In this document: piece by piece, positions 57,401 to 64,000 of the stretch | How the letters are laid out: each line of letters starts with the position of its first letter | Position numbering within the stretch: position 1 is the stretch's first letter | Source of the DNA: Entonaema liquescens | Taxonomy: Eukaryota; Ascomycota; Sordariomycetes; Xylariales; Xylariaceae | Length of the DNA stretch: 64,000 nt | Assembly: GCA_902805475.1 (NCBI GenBank) | Contig: CADCSX010000025.1 | Span: forward strand, 372,001-436,000 | Direction: 5' to 3' | Translations under genes and position numbers: made by a program | Notes under the pieces: model-generated | The model's input: only the letters and a program-made list of their open reading frames with translations | Database searches by the model: none | What the model was told of the DNA's origin: nothing

Positions 57401-60400
57401 GGACGACCATCCTAGTTTCCCCCTTTCCCTGTTTTCTGGACCCAACGAGGTAATGGATTGGGGAGTTTCACCTCGTACAGCATGCTAGCTTCGCCAACGC
57501 GGCCAGCTGGGAACTACATTGCCGTCGTAGGACTAGAAGTATCATGTCAGGCACATCTTTATTTCCCCGGAGATAGTGTATTTGAACGATGACTTGACTA
57601 ATAGCACCATTCACCCGAGGCTCGAGAGTCTTGAGAAATCTCCAGAAAAAAAACGTCTCAAAGCAAAAACTAATTGCTAAGGGTAACGGATATGTCCGGG
57701 TATGCGGGACTGGTATCCAGATTCTGTCTCCTAGAAGGGTTCACTGAGAAGCTATCGTGACTACTGACGAAATACGTCCGAAGAATACCCTTGTAGCTAG
57801 CCTCCGAGAGGCTGGGCAGCCTTAACTATATGGGGAACTTTGGCCCTACGGGGCACTAATATGTCAATATTTTATGTACGTGCCCAATGCCGGCTCCAGG
57901 TAATTTTTGCTTACCCATTTAGATGTCAGCCCTCTTGAGTGGGTTTTTACCTTGATATTCCCACTTGGTCTCTAACTATACTACTCCTACCGGAGCCTAA
58001 ACCCATTTTGGCATTAATGCGTGGTCATTATGTATAATAGCGACTTCAGGGTTTATTATGCATGACATATCTTAATCTACCCAAGTACCTTACCTTGTAA
58101 GCTTGAGTTTTGTTGTCATATCTCTTGTCCAGCCGGTGTAAGACGGGGATTTCGACTTAGCATCGCCGACCAACTTTGACTGGTGGAATAACGAGTTGAA
58201 TACAAAGAAGTTGAAGAAGCCGTTGAGTTAAAGGTTAAGATTTGAAAGGGTTCCGCGGATCTGGAGGGACGATTGCCGTTCCATGGGAGGCAAATATGGC
58301 GTTCTCTCCGCCAATTGAAAATCGAGTTTACCTAAGTACATTGAATTGTGAGATGCGATGAAAGGTGGTAAAAGCAATGCAGGTGAAGTGGAGGATGGTT
58401 GAACTATTTGGTGGTCCAGGTGGTCCCAGTGGTCCCAGGCTGAGTCCACTACGTTGGATGGTGCCGTGTAAGGACCAAAGCGTTTTTGGTTCCAAAAGGA
58501 GTTTAAACTGTGGCGGGAATAGTAAGGGACCACAAGAAGGACCGCAGCAGAAAAATAAAGGAAAAAGGAAAAAGGAAAAAAAAAGGGAAAATTGAGGGTC
58601 AATAAAGGGTTAGTCAGCTACCCGTAGGTTGGTCACACTAAGTAGGCGAATATAGGCGAATTCTAAATATAGTTGCGCCGAGGTCAACCGACGAATCGGC
58701 TGCTTGCGCTGGTGTCGTCATGGCAGGTCATGGCAGCAAGAGCGAATTCGACGAAGCATTTTATTTTGCTTTCTAGTCTTTCTTCTAAACCTTCTACGCC
58801 GCTCCACTTCGGTCCCACTACGGCCATGTGGATATGATCTGATGAAGTTTGGGGACTTGTAAGTTTATCGATGTATTCCAGAGTAACCCCTCACGTGGGA
58901 ATATTCTAACCCAATTTTTTTTTTGTCTTCGCTCATTCTTTATCTGTTTCTGGGTCCCCTTCAGTTTCTGGTATTGGTGTTTTGAGGAGTAGGGCTTCGA
59001 AGCAAACGCCCCTCCCTTTTTCACAGTATGAATTATCTGACCCCCAAAAAAATAGACTGCTGAGGGATTTGGGGAATGCATAGATGTGTATGTACGTACA
59101 GCGTAAAATATGGAGACCGAATATGTAGCTGTCATTGGGCTATCTAAGCAAGTAAGGCAGGCAGAAGAAACTCTCTCGGGTAGTGTACAACTTGTAAAAC
59201 ATGATAAGGGATATGTGATTGTGTTGCGTCTGTGGCTAGACCCCAACACGTTCAAAGCAAGCTGCAATTCATAATTGTCCTGCAGGTAATTAATTACTCA
59301 CCGCTTCTCGTCGTCCTAACTGGTCGACGACGCGCAGCGACATCTTCCAATCCCCTCAAGATGGTACCAATCCGCGATACGTGGCGCGAGGACTGAATCT
59401 TTAGGCGAGGGATTGAGATGAACAAAAATAGAGCATCTCAAAATGAGCCACTTCGACCACGCGTATGGCTCATGTTGTGCCATGTGCGTTGCGAAGAAGC
59501 AGCTCGTCAATAGTCCCAATGGTTAGACAGTGATCGTGAGTCAAGACAGCTAAAGGGACGAGTAAAACCGAGTGTGTCTCCCGACGATATCCTCATGAGA
59601 TGACCGCAAGATCTTCGGGGGATGGAGGTGCACCACGCTAGATCGACTAATAGACTAGTTGACTAGTAGACTAGAACTGCCAAAGCGGCGGGAGCTGCTG
59701 TCCCGATGAGATGGAATCACGGGGTGTGGTGCCGGGCAAGGGACCTAACCGACCCAGACGCTGGATAAACCTGTACAGCGACAGCCGAATGGGGTTAACT
59801 AGTCGCCAGCGGCAGAACAGCCTGGCTTATAGTGAGAGTATGTATTGTATGGAGATAGGTAGGGTATAGACGCGATGAAGGTTGACTAGCCAATGAACGA
59901 CGGTAAGTAACATAGAGCTTCTCCTATATCACTGCCTGTATTGATGCAGAGATGGAGGGGATCTTGCGAAGGCGAAGTCGCGAAGATCATGAAACGTTGT
60001 ATTTGGTGAGGATCAGATCTCAGAACGCATATCAGATAAACACAGATGACTTGCCGAAGGATGTACATTAATACGTCAGGGCTCAGAGGGCGGAAGGGTA
60101 CATTTACCGCGCTGTGCTAGGTTGTTGGATAGGCGCTCCAGTGAACGTTCGACTGCTAAGCAAGCATACTACAGTAGCCCAGCCAAGCACATTACCACCT
60201 AGAACCTAGGCTAGGTACCTAAGCTAGTATGTATCGCGCGGAATACTGTGCCGATACAGTTGGTCAGCGCCTGAATACTTGTATACTTTTTGCGAAAGAC
60301 TCTCGCAGAAATCTTTGGCCGAAACAGGGTTCATGCTAAAAGAAGGATTCTAAGAATAGGAGTGCGCTAGCTTGGATCTGGCTAGGCTCACGTTCAACGG

Positions 60401-61703
60401 GCATCAAGTACCTAAGTAGCTGAAGATCAGGTGCAAGATTGCAATTGTACTTTTGTACAGTGTTTCTATACTGTATTTTCGACGTACGAAAAATGTATAG
60501 GTATACATTAGGTATTTTACGTTTATTTACCTGTTCACAAGCCTATGAAGCTATTAGTCTACCGAACACTATTATAGCTTTAGTGTTTATGACTCGTCCA
60601 ACTTGGGGAATCAAAGCAGAAATGGACCAAACCAATTAGAATGACACTCTGGGAGTTGGTTCTGACGGACATTTTGTGTTGGCGATAGTATCTTGGTACG
60701 TATCTTCTATCCAATTTGGCCCTCAATGCCAACCGCACCTCTCCTGTGGCTGAGCTGTCACACAACCAGATATTCATTTGCTCATGGGGCCTATGATATG
60801 CTATAGCTTTCATGGTAGCACCAAAGGGTTGGCTGAGCTTCAACAGAATAGCAGCATTTAAAGGGTTGCACGTTACACGGCTCTTATTGTATGGGTATGA
60901 ATGTAAGTATATGTAGCTAACTACATAGTAGTATATGTATAGATTGAGTATCTGCGTTGCAATGGAGTCGAGCTCAATGATCTGAGCCCTGGATGTTTTG
61001 AAGATCGTCGATTATGGGTCTGGTGCTGCACCTTTGGTGTCGGGTCTCGGCATCGATGATCACGTAAACCTCAGCTGCCGGACCCGTCGACCTATTATCT
61101 CAGGGGCACGAGATCTCTGGTCCCTTAAATCCATTGAGGCGTCAGCGATTTCGACGTTGACGTTTTTTTGCACGCGAAATAGTCATTCAAGGATTTAAAA
61201 ATGAGGCTGTGCTAAAGAAAAGGACGCGATAATTCACCAATCAATTAATGTGAGAAAGACGTCGGAGCAGGTGGATACTTGGAAGTAATATGGTTCGATT
61301 CCTCTCACCGCTGACCGAGGCGCTTTACTAATTGAGGTCTCTTTCCTCTTCGGAATAGGCTATTACCATGCATACTATGTTACGTCAAGGACGTGGGAAA
61401 ACGTCAGGGACTCAGGGCTCAGGGCTCCGGGGCAAGACAGGGGTTAATAAGGGCGGCAGCCTAGGGTCCTTGTCGGTTCACACGTTCCGCGACGAGCCTA
61501 TCTGGTTTTGACTGGGTTATGCAATCCACTTCAGATTGGCTCCAAAAATGGACACGAGAAACTGCTGTTTCAGCCAACCGACGTTGAGCCTGTCTCCCTC
61601 AGATCGAACTTTGCAGAAGACCCCTGCTTAATTCCCCCCCCGTCAACCATGGGAAAAACCCATGGGAAAGCCACGATGATGAAATGTGCCATTTTGTAGG
61701 AAT

Positions 61704-61731
61704 GCGATGTGCGATGTGCGATGAGCGATGG
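61704..61731. repeat. Four-copy GCGATGT-type tandem repeat
   Basis: Four 7-base units GCGATGT, GCGATGT, GCGATGA, GCGATGG in the gene-empty tail. Minor microsatellite-like feature. Confidence 0.8.
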
Positions 61732-62650
61732 GCAACAATGCGCCAAAAGAGATTCCTGGGTAAAATAGGGCTTAACTACTATAGTTAAGTTTATTTATTT
61801 TCTGGGTTACCATATTTTCAACGTGGTACTCCGCAAGTGGAGATAGGATTTAGTAGCTTAACTGATGCCATCAAACCACCTTAGGTAGGTAAGTAGGTAT
61901 CTAATCTACTAATGTAACTGACAGACCCGAATATATCAAAATGGAATAGTATAATTACATCATGGCTCACCCTTTCTCCTTATTTTAGTTTTAGCATGCC
62001 GAGGTCTTACTACATAGTACTAAATCGCAATGAAAATTCGACAGGACCATCTTGGCAAGATGCAGTATAGCTGCTGGCCCCGTCCCCCGAGAAATGTGGA
62101 TGCTCCGCCCGGAGCGGGACCTAAACGTTCGGTTATGTACTCCGTAGACAGTAGGGATCTGGGCTCTTGCGCGATGGTCCAACTAATTAATACCTATGTC
62201 TTTATGGCCCAAGGCTGTTATAATGCTTGCAAGTTGTGGGCCAAGCTGGGCGAATAAACGGAGCTTAGCTTCTCCTTTTATGTTTCTAAACTTTTGACAT
62301 CGAAGAATTCCAAACTCGACCTGGGTTTACCTGATACGTACGTGCTCTCGGGGTTCTTGTCCGTTTAGGAATTGGTTTAGCATAGATGTAACTCGGAGTT
62401 GCGCACAGGTAAATGCTGTCGCCTTGTGGATCTATAGCCGGCACTTTCAACCTTTTAAGGAAATAAGAAAAGGTCAATATGACGTTGCTAAGACCAATTC
62501 CGTTCGATGATAGATACGCTTAGCGTATAGGCAGTTTCCTCCCTGTTCATCTACACAGGGATAGACCATGTCTCTTAATAGGATACTGGGTACACATCGC
62601 GTAGGGGGATATTTTATCGTTATTCTGGCACGAGCAACTGGACTAGAACC

Positions 62651-62702
62651 AAAAAAAAAAAAAAAAAAAAATTTTAAAAAAAAAAATAAAAAATAAAAAA
62701 AA
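62651..62702. repeat. Poly-A rich tract
   Basis: About 50 bases of almost pure A interrupted by a few T. A tail-like tract of this kind can mark an old retroposed insertion, but I see no element body next to it. Confidence 0.8.
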
Positions 62703-63963
62703 CTACTGGAGCTAATTGCTTTTGCGAACTTCATCTCCCGGTATCGGGATTTTACTGATACCCGTGCCTCCATTTGAAGAGGATGCAGAGATTTTAGCCA
62801 CTGGTCAAAGAAATAAATCCTCAAGCCGCAACTGAGGTAGTGAGGCTTAGGTATCCATTCTTTCACCTGAAACCCGTTCCGCTGTCTCTTTGTAAAGCCA
62901 ATTTCTGGGTTTACTCCCCCTTTAGTGTGCGGGTAAGATCCCGTATGGTTTGGTTTATAAAGGAAATATTTGGTCATAGGTTGGATTTATCTGCTTTGTT
63001 TATTAGTTAGTCCGAGTGCTGAAGGCAATTTCACAAAGATCGGGGATTTTGATTACCTATTATTTATGTCAACTACTGGATGTATCGTCGCTGGACAGTA
63101 TGTTACTTCATTGATACCTTAGGTACCCTAGCTGTCTACCTATTTATGTAGAACACTACCTACTTAGGGCATGCCTCACTAGTTAATATGGTGCGACGGA
63201 ATTGGATGTGAGGAAATAATTTGATTTCTCCCAAACACAGTGACCTACTGTATGTATCATGTGCGGTCCTAGTACCATGAGGGCATTGCTAGTGTACCAG
63301 ATGACTTGGTTCGTCCTTTAGAGGATCTGAAGCATGCCGGTATGTGGCATAGATACTCAATACGCCCAATGGAAATATATTCGCCTATGTGTTGATTCCT
63401 ACAAGCTAGGCTTCCATATAGGCTGGCGCGGATGCATGCCACCACACCATGCTGATAGAAGCTAGCATACCGTCAAGGTTGTCTTGTGGTTAAAGCATCA
63501 TGGGTGCTCTATTGATTCTATCTACGTTCTTACTAGTATTCATCGCGCCGCCACGTTTAGTGAGACCCGTTGCTTCCTACAAGATCACAGGTCACACAAT
63601 AATAAAGCTTACTGGATATTTTTCGCATAACAATATCTTATCCAATATGGCCGTTCTGTGATCCCAGTGGAGTCGGAGATTCTTGACAGCCCCGCCACGC
63701 TGACATGTCGAACAGCCAGTCGTGGACTTCGGGATTCGTCCAGTTTACCTAATGTCGCATGGCCAGCACAGAATCGACGAGAAAGCTCCGATGGTATGAC
63801 AGAAAATCCTTGGGATATAAGACGCCGTTCGAGATAATACACGTGTGTAGAGTTTATCGCCGTCGTCCGCGGCCCTATCTCTCGTCTTTCGGCGTCAGAG
63901 ACCGGTTGCGGATGGGGTGGATGATGGGACGATGCCAGCCCAAACTCGGCGCACGCAGGATAA

Positions 63964-63996
63964 TGCCCTGGATATGCCCTGGATATGTCCTGGGAT
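63964..63996. repeat. Imperfect 11-base tandem repeat at window end
   Basis: TGCCCTGGATA occurs twice, followed by a variant TGTCCTGGGATA. The array may continue beyond the window. Confidence 0.75.
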
Positions 63997-64000
63997 AGCG

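Larger units (their letters stand above)
54484..64000. other. Gene-empty tail of the window
   Basis: About 9.5 kb without a gene I can defend. The base composition is ordinary, unlike the RIP region, and ORFs of up to about 167 codons exist but none shows a domain, a plausible exon chain or a signal peptide. Small repeats are listed separately. It may be decayed accessory DNA or non-coding; a search against transposon and protein libraries would be needed to find relics. Confidence 0.5.

Noticed and set aside
61250..61312. A tRNA-like stretch with GGTTCGATTCC and pairing ends GTGAGA/TCTCAC
   Set aside because: Only about 60 bases long, the would-be T-arm stem does not pair, and no A-box or anticodon arm is convincing.
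62474..62977. 167-codon minus-strand ORF with a run of Phe residues
   Set aside because: Crosses a poly-A tract and has no domain; the length is due to the simple repeat.
1..64000. CRISPR arrays, bacterial operons, ribosome binding sites
   Set aside because: The window is eukaryotic: spliced genes, no spaced direct-repeat arrays, no Shine-Dalgarno-led gene strings.

Overview
The window is a fungal nuclear contig. Short introns (about 47-120 bases, GTAAGT-like donors, CTAAC/CTGAC branch sites), Pezizomycotina-type gene content, a heavily RIP-mutated retrotransposon and many TAGGTACCTA-like intergenic palindromes point to a filamentous ascomycete. Sordariomycetes, perhaps Xylariales, is my best guess; no rRNA or other strict marker is present to prove it.

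Left part (1-25 kb) is mostly conserved housekeeping sequence: the calcineurin catalytic subunit, a cyclase-family (kynurenine-formamidase-like) protein, a HAD phosphatase, an isopenicillin-N-synthase-like 2-oxoglutarate/Fe(II) oxygenase, the proteasome assembly chaperone 3 homologue, a 373-bp Tc1/mariner-type MITE, the DEAH helicase Ecm16/Dhr1, a giant GHKL-ATPase protein of the DUF3684 type with a C-terminal HExxH motif, an MMTAG2-like RS-rich protein, Mediator subunit 6, and an FAD monooxygenase.

Middle (25-31 kb) is accessory DNA: long gene-empty stretches, an F-box-like gene interrupted by an in-frame TAG, and a small kinase-fold protein.

From 31.1 to 54.5 kb lies the most interesting section, a probable secondary-metabolite cluster. 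It holds a UbiA prenyltransferase divergent from a P450, an O-methyltransferase with a 17-copy ATGGG tandem repeat inside an intron, a rhodopsin-like membrane protein divergent from a GMC alcohol oxidase, then a 5.6-kb RIP-destroyed LTR element, then an NRPS-like A-T-R carboxylic acid reductase divergent from a second rhodopsin-like membrane protein. No polyketide synthase is present. A simple reading is that an aromatic acid, plausibly 4-hydroxybenzoate from primary metabolism, is prenylated by UbiA, oxidised by the P450, reduced to the aldehyde by the A-T-R enzyme, and interconverted or decorated by the GMC oxidase and the methyltransferase. This is the chemistry of prenylated or acetylenic benzaldehydes such as the eutypine and biscognienyne/asperpentyn type. 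The product is inference.

The last 9.5 kb (54.5-64 kb) shows no gene I can support.

A cross-cutting caution: several strongly conserved genes (cyclase, Ecm16 twice, the DUF3684 protein twice, a rhodopsin-like protein, the FAD monooxygenase) need a one- or two-base correction to read through. Most of these fall in mononucleotide runs that look one base too short. That is more like homopolymer sequencing error than biology, although true pseudogenes cannot be excluded.
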